Below, piece after piece: positions 10,795-22,816 of a stretch of 64,000 bases of DNA (positions within the stretch are counted from its first letter, which is position 1; each line of letters opens with the position of its first letter). The DNA is from Hyphodiscus hymeniophilus (Eukaryota > Ascomycota > Leotiomycetes > Helotiales > Hyphodiscaceae). The stretch lies in assembly GCA_016508695.1 (NCBI GenBank), contig VNKQ01000014.1, positions 1,116,001 through 1,180,000 on the forward strand. The letters are read 5' to 3'. The position numbers and the translations under genes were made by a program. The notes under the pieces are model-generated. The model saw only the letters and a program-made list of their open reading frames with translations. It ran no database searches and was not told where the DNA came from.

Positions 10795-12242
10795 ATGTTG
10801 TCCATTCCTTTGGTGAAGTTTATGCCTCTGTGTCTATATCAAGGACTAACAGAAGTAGCTTTTGGTCGCAGGCGGCCTACCCACACTCATTTTGGGACTT
10901 CCTGTCCCATCCATTCTCTCCGGCATTGTCGAGACTGTCAAACACACTCCTTTCTTGAGCGAACGTGAAAGCGCTACATCGTATGCAATCTTTGGTGGCA
11001 GTGGAACCACCACTGATGGGTGGCCCTCCTTGTCTGATTGGGTATCTGATTTTGATACCATGTAAGAAGCACTCCGTTCTTCAACTTTAAGCCAAGCTAA
11101 GTTTTCCAAGGTTCGAGGCGAACAAAGGGGTTATGTCAAGCTCTTGTACGCAATTTGGAGTTGCAGACAACACCGCCGATGAGATATCTGAGATGTCCAC
11201 CGCGATTCAAAGTGTTGCCAGCTCAAGTGGCGTCGACCCTCGATTCATTCTGGCAATAATCATGCAAGAAAGCAATGGCTGTGTACGAGCACCCACCACA
11301 AACTACGGCGTCCGAAACCCTGGTCTCATGCAAACACACAACGGAGCAGGGACTTGCAATGATGCCACAGTCTCCAACCCTTGCCCAACCAGCGAAATCA
11401 CACAAATGATCACAGACGGGACATCTGGTACATCAAGTGGAGATGGATTGAAACAATGCCTCGCTGAAAGTGGAGCTTCAGACGTCAGTATGTACTACAA
11501 AGCTGCTCGAATCTACAACTCAGGCTCGATTGACTCAAGTGGAAACTTGGGTGCTGGTATCGCAACACATTGCTACGCATCCGATATCGCTAACAGGCTA
11601 ATTGGCTGGTCGTCTGGGCCCAGCTCTTGCTCGGCAACCGCAATTGAAACCATCACCACCAGCGAGTCATTTGTGTCGGGAGGTTCTGGATCCTCGGGGC
11701 CCAGCGTCGATGCGGCGGTACCCACGAGCTCCGGAGCTGCTCAACCCTCAGCTACGAGCGCTGAAACCAAGGCCACATCTTCAGCTGCATCCTCAGTGCC
11801 AGGCGGAGCCTTTATCCAGACTTCTGCCGCACCCGAACCATCCTCGACCCCTGCAACCACCATATCATCATCTTCATCATCCTCATCTCTTGCTCCTATG
11901 ACTACAGCAATAGTCGTGCCCGTCCCAGCAACGACAATCACTCCCGAATCAGTGTCAAGTACGGCTCTCCCTGGGCCGGCTTCGACCACCGTTGCCCCCC
12001 AGCCTGCCACAACGGCACCTGCTTCATCAAGCAGCTCCGTGGCACCATCCCCGTCCGCTCAAACGTACCCTGGCGCCACAGCTGGTTGCCAGGAATGGTA
12101 CACCGTGCAAGCCGGCGATTACTGTGATCTTGTTGATCAGAAATTCGGTATCTCTTTAGAGCAGCTCGTTGGCTGGAACAGCGGACTTGATTATGCTTGC
12201 AGTAATCTTTGGCTGGGATATCAATACTGTGTTAGCGCGTGA
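10795..12242 (+). CDS. secreted GH23-like lysozyme with C-terminal LysM domain
   Basis: Predicted 450-residue secreted protein. Exons: 10795-10812, 10859-11061 and 11111-12242 (introns 46 and 49 nt); this choice of first acceptor restores a clean signal peptide (MLSIPLLLVAG followed by a Leu/Pro-rich core) and keeps the frame. After a short pro-like segment comes a lysozyme-fold/SLT-type domain (window 11133-11620): IIMQESNG with the probable catalytic Glu, then NPGLMQTHNG matching the GH23 G-L-M-Q signature, and YYKAARIYNSG. A Ser/Thr/Pro/Ala-rich linker of roughly 160 residues, probably O-glycosylated, leads to one LysM (YTVQAGDYC ... WNSGLDYACSNLWLGYQYC). LysM binds chitin or peptidoglycan; the enzyme part probably cleaves peptidoglycan or chitin, so a role against bacteria or in wall remodelling is likely. 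The substrate is not shown by the sequence. The first exon is the least certain part. Confidence 0.88.
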
Positions 12243-12956
12243 GAAACGCGCCGTACCAATTTCCGGTGTATTTCGTGTATATAGTTGTATGTATCTTAAG
12301 ATAAACCCAGTGAATGGAAGTAAATATCATAAAAAGGTTTTCCAGATTCTCTGATGTACTTGCGACCTCTATACTGTGATGATCTAAGTGGGATGACCCA
12401 ATGTCTGACTAGTGATTAGGTCCTCTTGAGTCGGGGCCGGGGAGAGTATCGGACTTGCTAAAGACCTATATCTTCAAGGAACTCGAAAGATAACTTACAA
12501 ATAACGGTCATTGTCAGTTACACAATCATTGAAGGCGAAGTATGCTGAAGGAGGTAAAGCCGTCAAATTAATTTTACCACTGATGCCGCTCTTTGCCGTA
12601 AGCTATGAGGCTTATTCCTTGTAACGCCACGCGAGTCCATCTTGTGTGATCAAGAATCTGAAGGGAGCGCGCTAATATGTACACCAAGAATGTAATGCCC
12701 ACGTGGTACTTCGCAGGCCGCGTCATTGCTCAAATACATTTCGTGGTCCAGGGTCTCGGTCTACTAGAGGTGTTAATAGACTATAGAATATCGATGCAAT
12801 CTCGAAATAGACCTGATCACAATCGAGCCCGATAGACCGCAACCCATCCTTTTATGCCCTTCGTATTTGCGTATCATCTATCATCCCATTCACCGCCGTT
12901 CTTGATAATTATCGGAAGCAGCCAACTGAAAGGTGGGTGTCAGAATAACCGTTCTT
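12243..12956. other. convergent intergenic region (3' ends)
   Basis: About 0.7 kb between the stop codons of two convergent genes. It should hold both 3' UTRs and terminators. I see no additional gene. Confidence 0.5.
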
Positions 12957-14908
12957 TCAACTACCCTCTCCGTCCTCCAATTCTTCGTCCCCATCTGCAT
13001 CCTCATCGTCATCGACGTTTACGATATTCATGGGGTGCAGAGGCCCCATCATCCCAGTCATGTTTTGGTCATCACCCTCCATCGTTTGTCGATCAAAATC
13101 ATCATCGTCCTCGTCCCGCATTGCGGCATGTTCGTATTGGTTGAGGTGATCACGCAGTCTCGAGACTCCAATCCCGGAGAAGACGCAGAAGACATTGCGT
13201 TGGTGTTCAGTGAACTCTATTGAAAAGTAAGCAGTGTAGCCTGAAATACGGGGGAATATACGTGCCTGCTGGTGCTTCACGACAAAATGCTTCCAGGTCA
13301 TTGCGCAAGAATGCCTGAACGCCCGTGAGACTCAGGTGGGTGAGCTTGTGGCACTGGTTCAAGAGAACAACGACGCTCTTCAGGGTCAAGTTTGTACAGT
13401 AACTGAGATGTACTCGCTCGAGGCTGCTTCCTGGATAGTATGAGGTAATCTCTTGTCCATCTTGTCCAATAACTCGATGCCTTGGACGCTGAGCATGTGC
13501 CAATGCATAAACACTTTCATCGGTGATATTAGAGCATTTTACCAAGCCAATGCGCCTCAGCTTGGGAAGTCCGGCCAACTTCGTCACAGACAAATCAGTA
13601 AGGTGTGTGCAACATCCCAGGTCGATGTATCGGATGCGGTTGCAAGACTGTACCAGCTTAACAACAGCGTTATCAGTAATTTGTCCACAGTGGCCGAGAT
13701 GGAGGTAATGCAGGTTCTTGCCGAGCTTAGCGATAGCATTGACGGCAAGGTCGGTCAAGTTTCTGCATTTGGCAAAGACCAGGTTTCTCAATCGCGGAGC
13801 GACGTCGATAATCCTCTCGATAGCATGATCTGTCAATCTAGCACAACTGGTAAGGTCCAATATCCGTAGATGTTCGTAAGTCTTGTTGGGAGGCAGGTTG
13901 AGGAATGCAGGATCGGATATTAGCTCGCAGTTGGCAAGGCGGAGTTCACGTAGACTCTGCCCGTTTTTGACAAGAGCAGTGACCGGATCATTGCCGATTT
14001 GACGGCACTGGTGGAGGTCGATTTCAAGAATGTTAGGGCAGTTGTCGGCAAAGGCAAGTATAGCGTTGTCTTCGAGCTGCTCGCAGTCGTTGAGCTTGAG
14101 CTAATAGGTGTCAGCATATCCTTGAGAGCAGCCAGCAGAAACTTACCCTCTTGATGTATTTGCAATTTTCAGCAACCTTGATCATAGATTCGTTGGAGAT
14201 CTTGGTGCAACTGGAGATATTGAGTCCTTGTAATCGCCGACAACTCTCGGCAAGAGCATTCATCGAAACCTCCGTAATTTGTAAATCCCCCGATATATCT
14301 AACGCCAGCAGATGACTACTTCCTGTAACGAGTGCAGTAAGTCCATGGTCTGTGAGACCTTCGCAATTTGTCAGCGTCAGCCGCTCTACTCTTGTGCAAA
14401 CAGAGAGTGGCAGGACACTCCCATCGTTGACCCTGTCTGCCAAACCCGCAAGATTCAATCGCTTTATGAAGTCTCGGTATGCGAAGTATGGGTCCTTGAG
14501 AGTGAGAGTTGTGCAGATGGAGCCATGCTTGACCCACGTCGTACAAGCCGGTCTGTGCCAGAGAAGGTCGACGCTGTTCCGAGCCCATCTTTTGCACACA
14601 CACATACAATTCAGTAGATCGAAATGGTTGCTGATGCTGAGTTTGGAGAATATGTGTATCAGGACTTCGGCTGGTAGACGATTCGCAGGCGGTTGTTTGA
14701 TCTCCTCCGATACGGCCATGTCTTGGAATGTAGGAACTCCGATAGAGGATTGGGAATCATTATTACCAGCATAGAAATCGGACTCTTCGTAGTCAGCCCG
14801 TGCAGGCGAGTTACTCGACGATGATTGTGAGTCGCCATCAGGCTCTGGGGAACGACGATAAGGTCCTGTGGTGTCGAGAGGCGCCATGGTTGGAAGAAGA
14901 CCTCGCAT
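12957..14908 (-). CDS. grrA: SCF ubiquitin ligase F-box/LRR protein, Grr1/GrrA type
   Basis: Substrate-recognition subunit of an SCF E3 ubiquitin ligase. Exons 14908-14147, 14100-13266 and 13216-12957 join in frame to 618 residues. The F-box lies at about residues 76-122 (NRLPAEVLIHIFSKL ... CVCKRWARNS). It is followed by a long series of cysteine-type leucine-rich repeats (units such as LDLTSCARLTDHAIERI and IDLGCCTHLTDLSVTKL) and an acidic C-terminal tail (DDDEDADGDEELEDGE). The segment EAPAEFTEHQRNVFC after the LRRs matches the conserved tail of fungal Grr1 proteins. Intron 1 (46 nt) is GT-AG. Intron 2 (13265-13217, 49 nt) fits only as a GC-AG intron (CAG|GCACGT ... AATAG|AG), because only that junction keeps the conserved sequence. 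Two ATGs with good context (14908 and 14887) compete for the start. Grr1 homologues act in nutrient sensing, cyclin turnover and, in Aspergillus, meiosis; the target here is unknown. Confidence 0.93.
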
Positions 14909-15972
14909 GGTGAATCGCGCGATACACTCTTGCAGTAAATCGGCACTACAGAGGGTTCAATATGAATATTCTCAGTGAGCAGCACTCTGAAGGATCTGTA
15001 GGGCCGTCTGGGAGCTGATAACAATATTGAGATGAGGTTGGTTCGAGGGCGTTGGGTGGAATGCCAACGAGCGGCCCAGCCTTGTGCCCAGCAAAATGAG
15101 TAAATAATCCGATGGCAATATGCGTGCGCACAAGCCCTTGATTGGGATATCCGTTGCTCAGAGCCTCGAGGACGACGTGAGGCGTCTCGTTAGCTGTTGT
15201 TGTGGTTGTTGAGGTCTGGGCGGGCGTCTATTGCTTGGTGATCAGATATGACCATGTTTAGGTTCGTGACTGGTGCTGGTGGTGGTGATGGAGAAGCGGC
15301 CGTACAGGGATTTGGTAGGTTCGCTTGTGGTGTAAATGCACGTGATATGGATGCTTACATCTCGCGTTAACTCATGCGGTTGAAAGTCATTAGCTTGCTG
15401 GAGGAAGCTCTAAAACATTTTCACCCTTAATCGCTCACAAAGCTCTGAATGGCCCCTTTCCAAGTTTTAGAATCTTCTGGGCGGTCAGACTTTCCTCTCT
15501 ACGGATCCGATATGTATTTCCATAGGGCTACCAAGCGTCGAATGCGACAGCAGTGTATCCTCACATGACGCCCTCACGCGGCATTAGACGTCGACTGCGA
15601 AACGCTTCTCCTCTATCGACTGGCTGCACTGTCTATAGGCTTACATTGCAGCTTTTCATAATGAAGTCAGGGAAACGGTCAGAATGTAAACGTCAGAACC
15701 GTAACTAACAACGCCATACCGCTTGGAATACTTTTCTATTTGCTCTAGATCCGATTTTTCTTGATCTAGAAGGGCGAAGAGAATCAGGGTAACCGCAATG
15801 GAAGTTTGGGGAAACGAATTGAGCATTCGTCTTTTGAGGATTCAGATTCGCTCTTGCATCACAGTGGATGGCGAAAATGTATGTCGGCCATCACTACATT
15901 GTGTATATCCATTTTCAGGCGAGCATATACAAGATGATACAAACCGCCACTCCAGCCCTATTCGCGGCATTT
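14909..15972. other. promoter region of the F-box gene
   Basis: About 1.06 kb between the F-box gene start and the 3' end of the acyl-CoA synthetase, both on the minus strand. I find no gene; a GTTGTTGTGGTTGTTG-type simple repeat lies near 15193-15208. Confidence 0.45.
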
Positions 15973-18038
15973 TTAATTCTCCGAGTAATCGCCCTTCGCC
16001 CACTGTCTCAAGACATTTTTCTTGACCTTCCCAGTGCTCGTCTTCGGTAACTCCTGCACGATCTCTACCTCCCTCGGAACCATGTATCTACTCAGACTAC
16101 TTTCGTGCTTCGCCCAATCTATCAGGTCTTGTCCTTGTAATGATTTCCCTTCTCTGATCGTGATGAACGCTTTCGGTCGTTCGCCCCAATGGGAATCAGC
16201 AACAGAGACGACACCTGCCTCTAGGACGTCGGGGTGTTGCACTAGAATAGACTCAAGCGCTACGGAGGAGATGTTCTCGCCACCTGTAGCAGAAGTTTAG
16301 TATGATGCACGGATGATGGGAGAGGAGGAGACCAACCGGAAATGATGATATCCTTTTGCCGGTCCAAAATCTGGATAGCCCCATCCGGATGCCAAACAGC
16401 CAAGTCACCGGAATGTAATCCACCACCTGCAAACATCTTTCTCGTTGCCTCGGGTTGATTCAGATATTCCTTGGCACAAATGTTCCCAAAGAAGACGATT
16501 TCTCCTATCTCCTTCCCGTCTTTGTGTACATCAATGAGTACACCTTCAGGCTGTTCGGTCTTGATGACTCTGACCGGCAAGCCGGTGATGAATCCGTGGC
16601 CTTGCCGTGCCATCTTGGCATACTTCTCTTTGATGGGCAAAGTCTCCCAAATAGGCATATGATACCCTTTCGTGATGGGGCCATAGGTTTCGGTGAGTCC
16701 GTACACGTGCACAGGCATGAGGTTGAAGTTGGTCATTTGTTCGAGAAGATGGGCCGTTGGCGGAGAAGCAGCGACGGTTACTCGAACGGGATTGGGGAGT
16801 TTCTCGGCTTCCTTGGAGGCGCAGAGCAAGGTGTTGACTGTAGGTGCCGCATTGAAATGCGTGATATTCTCGGTTTTGAGAAGTCTCCATATAAGAGGAT
16901 AGTCTATCTTTCGAAGGCAGTAGTGAGTCCCACGGACTGCGGTCACTGCCCATGGGAAGGCTAGATTTCTCGTCAGTTCATCACACAATAGGGTATGAGG
17001 AGACGCGAGAGAAGATGCGAGAAAATTTTCTTCCTGAACAACGACAATACCCAAATGCATCATGAGAAGTGCTTGAGCAAGATCAGCAGGACATATTAGT
17101 AGCGATACCTCCCATTCCGCTTGGAATCTTGAACCGAGGTAAGTGAGGATATAGTTTTTCCCGCAATACACTTTGCCAGGCCGCCCCTTGTCCGCACGCG
17201 TCAATTCTCCAAACAAAACACAAGTAAAATGAATATCTCACGCACTCCATCCAGCCGCATGAAAAAGTGGCAAAGTCCATAGGTATCTCGCTCTCCCAAT
17301 ATGGTAGTTCAACCCACTCTCAATCACATTCCCCATTGCAGCCAAATAAGCTCCTCTATGTGTGTAAACAACTCCCTTCGGCTTTGCCGTCGTCCCACTT
17401 GTAAAGGGGATTGCAATGGTAGAATCCTCATCCTCACACTGCCCCTTCAATCCTTCCCATCCTTTACCCCCATTTCCCTGATCCCAGTTCAAGCCCTCGA
17501 GGACAGCCTCATCAAATGGCCCGGAAAGCTCCCCAGAAGTAGCGTCGTGGTCTGTGTCTACTATGATCTTCACGTTCGGGTTAGAGTTCCTGAACTCTGA
17601 TAGCAACGGAAGGTATTCGGCGTCCACAATTATACAATCCACCCTGGAAAAATCGAAAATATACGCAATATCCTCCTTCTTTAAGCGATAATTCACAGCC
17701 ACATGCACACCACCCGCAGCCCCAATCCCAAATATGGCTTCAAGGAATGCGGGCGTATTCGGTGCTAGTATACCGACTTGTGTAAGCTTGTGTTTGAGAA
17801 GAAAGTATGCTAAACCTCGAGCTCGATCTGCGAAATCGGCGTAAGAGCGGCGAAGAACCTGGTTGTTGGCTGTTATGTGAAAGATGGCTTCTGCGTCTGG
17901 TTCGATTTCTGCCGCGCGAGGCAGGAAGGAGGTTGGGGAGAGTTGGTGGATGTGGTGTTTGTGTTTGTAGGTTGAAGTGGACGAGGAGGGGAAGAGGTGG
18001 GAAAGGAGAGAGGCAAGACGGGAGTTTGGTGGTGACAT
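15973..18038 (-). CDS. AMP-dependent acyl-CoA synthetase/ligase
   Basis: Activates a carboxylic acid with ATP and joins it to CoA. Exons 18038-17246, 16960-16337 and 16283-15973 give 575 residues, normal for the family. Intron 1 is unusually long for this window (285 nt) but its junction restores the conserved FHAAGWTFPW segment. Intron 2 (53 nt) restores IIISGGENISS. ANL-superfamily motifs appear in order: P-loop FTSGTTAKPKGVVYTHRG, aromatic-box YGLTETYGP, the GDLAVWHPDG and DRQKDIIISGGE hinge, and PKTSTGKVKK with the catalytic Lys near the C-terminus. It resembles medium-chain/AlkK-like and plant AAE-type ligases, so a fatty or aromatic acid is the likely substrate; the sequence does not say which. 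There is no PTS1 signal (the C-terminus is SEN), so cytosolic or mitochondrial placement is possible. Confidence 0.92.
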
Positions 18039-19102
18039 CGTTGCTGCTTCTGTACATGCAGATCTGGAGATTGAAGGGAGGAATTGTTGTTGTTGATGTC
18101 ACAAGCTTGGCGGGGCCTGAGTTTCTCAGCTCGATTCCTTCTCCATGTACTTGTACATCAATTGATGCCGAAAATCGAACAGAAGGGAAATTCAGTAGGG
18201 GACATGAGATCAAGACCCAGATTTGCCATCAAGACATAGGGAGGCCAAGAATATATAGCTGTAGTGTGATGGTGTATGAGCCTAGTAGTTTGTGAATGGA
18301 TTGTGGGGTAGCGGCCGGCTCCCGTACCGGCAGTACGGCTGAAAGGATGCGAAGCCGGCCCGAAGAGTAACGAATAAGATGACGAATTAAAGACATATAT
18401 GCAAGGCTGATACGCGGAATAGGCTGTCATAGAATACGAGGATATCATGTCACTCACAAGGTAACATAGACTACATGTGGAATTTCCTGACTAGAATTTG
18501 TTAGGGAAAACAATTTGGAAGGGGTGAATTCTAGTCCTGGCAATAGGCATGATGGATACCTTATATGAAGATGGACAGTCAAAGGAGAGAGAGGAATTTG
18601 CAGCTGTTCTAGGAAGATTTCTGAGCAACAAGAACAGAGCTTGTGGGAAGGCTTCCTGGGAGTCACTTTGTGTGAGCATACAAGCCATGAAGCCCTTCAT
18701 TTGCAGTAATACAGACGATCAATCTGCAATGATTGCAGGTGGAATTTTCGACTGCGCCTTCAGGAGGAAACATGAGCTCTGCAGGTTAGTGGTATAATCA
18801 ACACTACATGCGGTCTGATCCATGGAGTAATAGCACAACAACCAAATCACCGACATGAAATCACCAGTGGCTAACCAGTCATGCTTGTTTGAGGAATTTA
18901 TTCCCAATGAGCGCCACGAAAGCGATACACATCAGAGTAGTGGAGCTTCATCTGCTCTTTTCCGACGCAGCAATCTCCAGCCCATGTCCTGTGCAGTAAA
19001 AAACCATCCTTGGGATCTCCCCACGTACCGGGTCGAACAAGGCATTATCATGTGCAAAAAGAAACAAGAACATCCATTCGACCCGACCCAATTAGGAAGA
19101 AT
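18039..19102. other. intergenic, nothing recognised
   Basis: About 1.06 kb upstream of the acyl-CoA synthetase and downstream of RPL16. A GC-rich imperfect inverted repeat (GCCGGCTCCCGTACCGG ... GAAGCCGGCC) lies at about 18313-18360. No gene is supported. Confidence 0.45.
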
Positions 19103-20047
19103 CTAGTAGCCGTATTCAGTCAACTGCTTCTTGGTCTTGTCGTCAACCTTCGCGCTCTTCTGGGCTTCGGAAAGGTGCTTTCGGGCGGCCTTCTTGCGTT
19201 CGTAGTATGCAGCTCCTTTGACCTTCCGTCTCTCCTCAAGTCTATTTCACAATCAGCTCCATGCGACCACCGGATGTACCTGATCTACTAACCTGGCAAC
19301 AACATCCTGGTACTTCCAGCCAACCTCATGACTCAATCTGCCAACCGTGCAGTACTTTCGGCCGGGCTTCAATCTCAACACTCTCAAAGCTTGGGGAACC
19401 ACAACTCTCTTGACTTTGTCATATGGCGGTGGGACACCCTCGAAAACCTTGAGTCTCTCCATAGCAGCGGCACCACGAGCGGTCTTGTGAGGAATCATGC
19501 CACGGACGGTCTTATAGAAAATTCGGGATGGAGCACGGAAATGGAAAGGACCTATGAACATTAGTCAAATGCCTGAAACTCGGATACCTAAGTAGATGAG
19601 GGAGTATGCTCACCTCCTCGGGTTGGGTTGTATCGGGTCATCTTTCGGAGGTAGGCATGGTACTTTACTGTAAAAGAAGAAAGTCAGTCATTGTACCTTC
19701 AGAGGTTCTCCCCCGCCATCCAATCCGCAACCTCCGATACATCCTGCTGAGAAAGGGGACAACGTACGCTTTGCACGGAAGAATTCGCCGGAGATGTTGA
19801 GAGCTTCGCATCGAACAACGACAATCTTCTGTCCGTTGAGCAACTGCTTAGCCACAGTACTGGCCAGACGACCGAGTAGGTGGCCCTTGCCATCGATGGT
19901 GATCTATAGCATCGCAGAAATCGTTAGTGATGCTGTTCCCAAGTCTCCTGTCCTTCCATTGAAATTTTCCTGGCTCATATTGTTGACGTCGCAAAGACCA
20001 TGTGAAAGCGAACAGGAGCAACTTACGACTGGCTCGAAGGTCGACAT
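19103..20047 (-). CDS. RPL16: 60S ribosomal protein uL13 (L16/L13a)
   Basis: Cytosolic large-subunit ribosomal protein. Five exons join in frame to 202 residues: 20047-20027 (only 21 nt), 19903-19768, 19667-19614, 19551-19293 and 19241-19103. Introns are 123, 100, 62 and 51 nt with GT-AG ends. Family landmarks are GKGHLLGRLASTVAKQLLNG, FFRAKLKYHAYLRKMT across intron 2, RGGPFHFRAPSRI across intron 3, RGMIPHKTARG, and the basic C-terminus with YYERKKAARKH. Length agrees with yeast Rpl16. The intron-dense 5' end with a tiny first exon is typical of ribosomal protein genes in filamentous ascomycetes. Confidence 0.97.
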
Positions 20048-21518
20048 TTTGTCCTGCTTCACGCTGAGATGAGAAGACGTATATCGAAGGGGTTGTCGAT
20101 ATCCTCTACCTTCGATTTTGTGCAGGAGGTTGTCGTATTTGTCGTTGGAGTCGTCTTGGGGTCTGGGAGCAAGATCGCGAAGGTCCCAATTGTGAGTCTC
20201 CTTAGCGTCTCGCTTAGACCCACTTTTCAGGGCTAACACATCCACAACCCTCAAATCTGAAAATTTGAAAGTAATGGAATCAGAGTCAAATTAGATGAAT
20301 TCCTCTTTGGGTTGCCGTTGTGTTACTTATGGGTTTTTTGGGTTTTTTTCCGTTTGATTGTGCTGTTATCGGCTGCTCTTGGTGTTGAGTCTCGATTTTT
20401 TGCCACCCAGCCAACAGTCCCAGAGCGAACTTCAAGACTGAGACCAAGAAATGGTTGTTTACAATTGGTTTCTTCGCAAGATTCTTGACTTATGCTACCC
20501 AAAAGCATTGAAAGTTTCTTCAACTCTACCTTCCGACTGACACATGCTCGGACGAGTAGGACTATCGCTTTTACGGCATTATAATAGATACTGCTTCCAA
20601 GCGTCCAACAATCTCTTCGACATTACCCTGTTCAAGTCCTTTAATGTGCTCGATAAGTAGAAATCTATTATGCAATTTCTCCGCTATTGTGTCTACTCTT
20701 CTGAGGCCAGATTTGATGATCCAAATGCAATACCAGAGGCCTGGTTTAACGTGATCTTTATCCTCTTACGACTACTTACTCTCTGACCTACCCACCTCCC
20801 TGGCCTCAAATCTCGCGACAAAAGACACCTTCGAACACTATCAATACAGAGATTATTCACAGGGTTATCCAGACTTGATCAATTAATTGCCTGAAGTTTT
20901 GAAATGCGTCTTTGAAAGAGCAGCACTTCTTTCGGCATCCCGGTGGTTTACATGGTTTCAAGATTTGGGAAAGCTCGAATCATACACTGTATTTCTAGCA
21001 GATTCCGATTTGAAAGAAGTTTTCATGCTCCTGTCTTGATACCAAAGTTTAATGTTTGCGCACTGCTGGGACAGAAGCTAGTTAGAGACTGGTCTCTCTC
21101 TCACAAGATGTCATATATTCGGACGACAGACCCAGGAAACACAACCAGAAAACACTCATTAGAACAGGGTTTCCACTCATGTTAACAAGCCCCAACCAAA
21201 GTCCACCCCTCTAGGCGTAGTCCACATAACATGATCACACACTCCATTCTCCTTCCTTGCACTATTGGTGCAGAAACGTGTGGTAGGTTCTATTGCCCAC
21301 CTCCTCCCGAGCCTATACGTTACAGACAGCTATCTATAACAAAATGCCATGCTGGACCGGTGCATAGTAGCACCATGCCTCCCGTTGATTGAGGAGCTGA
21401 GATCCGAGGAATGCAATGCAGAAGACCCACTGTCAAAGGGAATTCGTAGATTCGCCATATAACGGAAATGCATGACGGTCGAAATACTCGAAAGACGCGA
21501 AGTCCTGGCAACGCACGC
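20048..21518. other. RPL16 promoter and intergenic DNA
   Basis: About 1.47 kb. The part near 20048-20270 is probably 5' UTR/promoter of RPL16 and contains long pyrimidine tracts on the minus strand. A T-run-rich stretch lies at 20331-20352. No other gene recognised. Confidence 0.45.
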
Positions 21519-22816
21519 TCATTGCGAGGCCCTCTCATCCAGTCCAGTCAACACAGCCTGGGTCTCCCTTACTAAAGCTCTCCGCTTCTCCCTAGCTTCA
21601 CCATCCCCATCCGTTTCCACAGCATCCAGTTTCAGAATAACCTCGTTCATGATCGTCTCGCTCAACTTCTTGTGTTCAAAATCTCTTTTCTTCGGGTCTG
21701 TTGGTGGAGCAGCGGTGAATTGATCACAAAGCGGCAATATCTTTGTATGAAAATGACTTGAAATAGCCTGCAACTTCTCAATGGGCGTTTTTGGCACAGA
21801 AGGTGCGGGGGAAACCCCTCTCGAGCCCTCAGTACTCACTCCACCCCCAGAGCTGAGGGTAGGATCTCCCTTGCCCTTCTTTCCCTTCTTCTTGGACTTG
21901 CGAATCCGCTTCTTCTTTCCTCCACTCGAATCGGCCATGCTTTCGCTGCCTTCCCCTTCAGACTCGCTCTCGTCACGGGCCTCCCCAAGTATACACAGCA
22001 CCTCGCTCTGATTCTTCAGCTGGTAATCCCTGCAGGGCCGGTAATCATCCTTCAGCTGCTGGCCTTTGTATAGTAGCTTCAAACGGCGTGCACCTCCCAA
22101 TGGCAAACCCATGGCATGTGCAGCCTTCTCCCTCAAGTCTCCAACCTGTAATTTGCCATCCCCTATGCTGTATGCGGGGAATTTGACGGGATATGTAATG
22201 CCCTTGCTCTTGATCAACAAGACATCGTCGTCGGCTTGCATGCTTGGGGAGGGGCGCGGTGAAGATCATAGGTGGCACCGGGCTGCGCGAGGTCTGAGGA
22301 AGTGATATATGAGAAATCCTCGTCCGTGACATTAGGCGTGTATTGTCTGCTACCGAAAGGACTCAAGCGGGGCGCATTGTGGCCCCAGAATGCAGAGCGC
22401 CATGAGCCCATTGTGACAGCAGCTATGAAGAGGACGAGGAGGGTACTTGCGAGAACGTTTGGAGGGATTTGGTCAAGGTGGGTGACTTTGCCGAGTGTTG
22501 TGATTTGGGATTGGAGGGGTGGGGGAAGAAGAGCGTAGAAACTTTCGAGATAGCTCTGAAGAGAGTCAGGAAGGCGCTGGATGAGGGATGACAGGGTGGC
22601 ACCTTGCGATGCCACTGTGCTGGAAGCCACCTTGTCTGATTTCCCTTCTTTTGCGGTCTGTTTGCCTTGCGGGTTGGTTGCGGATTGGTACGACGAGGTC
22701 AAGGTCAAGGTCGAGGACGAGGTCGATATCGAGGTCGAGGTCGAGGTCGGGGATTGATGTGGTGGAGTGGTAGAGTGGATCCGCAGTGGGCGAGTCAAGA
22801 ATCGAGATTGATCCAA
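21519..22816 (-). CDS. membrane-anchored ubiquitin-like/BAG-domain cochaperone
   Basis: Predicted 417-residue nucleotide-exchange cochaperone for Hsp70. Exon 1 is 22816-22279 and exon 2 is 22234-21519. The N-terminal part is low-complexity Ser/Thr (encoded by a TCGACC-type simple repeat near 22690-22750), then comes a transmembrane helix at about residues 121-138 (NVLASTLLVLFIAAVT). A ubiquitin-like domain follows (about 181-260: LLIKSKGITYPVKFPAYSIG ... LYKGQQLKDDYRPCRDY), then a very basic KKKRIRKSKKKGKKGKG linker, and a C-terminal BAG domain (about 330-417, KLSETIMNEVILKLDAVE). The order membrane helix-UBL-BAG resembles yeast Snl1 and fission-yeast Bag proteins at the ER/nuclear envelope. 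The join relies on a 44-nt intron with a weak donor (GTGCCA, 22278-22235); a sequencing frameshift at this place is the alternative. Confidence 0.87.

Noticed and set aside
10813..10871. Alternative first intron of the lysozyme gene ending at 10871
   Set aside because: It shifts the frame relative to the 10795 start; the acceptor at 10858 keeps the frame and yields a proper signal peptide.
16455..16964. 169-codon plus-strand frame
   Set aside because: Antisense shadow of the acyl-CoA synthetase exon.
17807..18295. 162-codon plus-strand frame
   Set aside because: Antisense shadow of the synthetase 5' exon and promoter.
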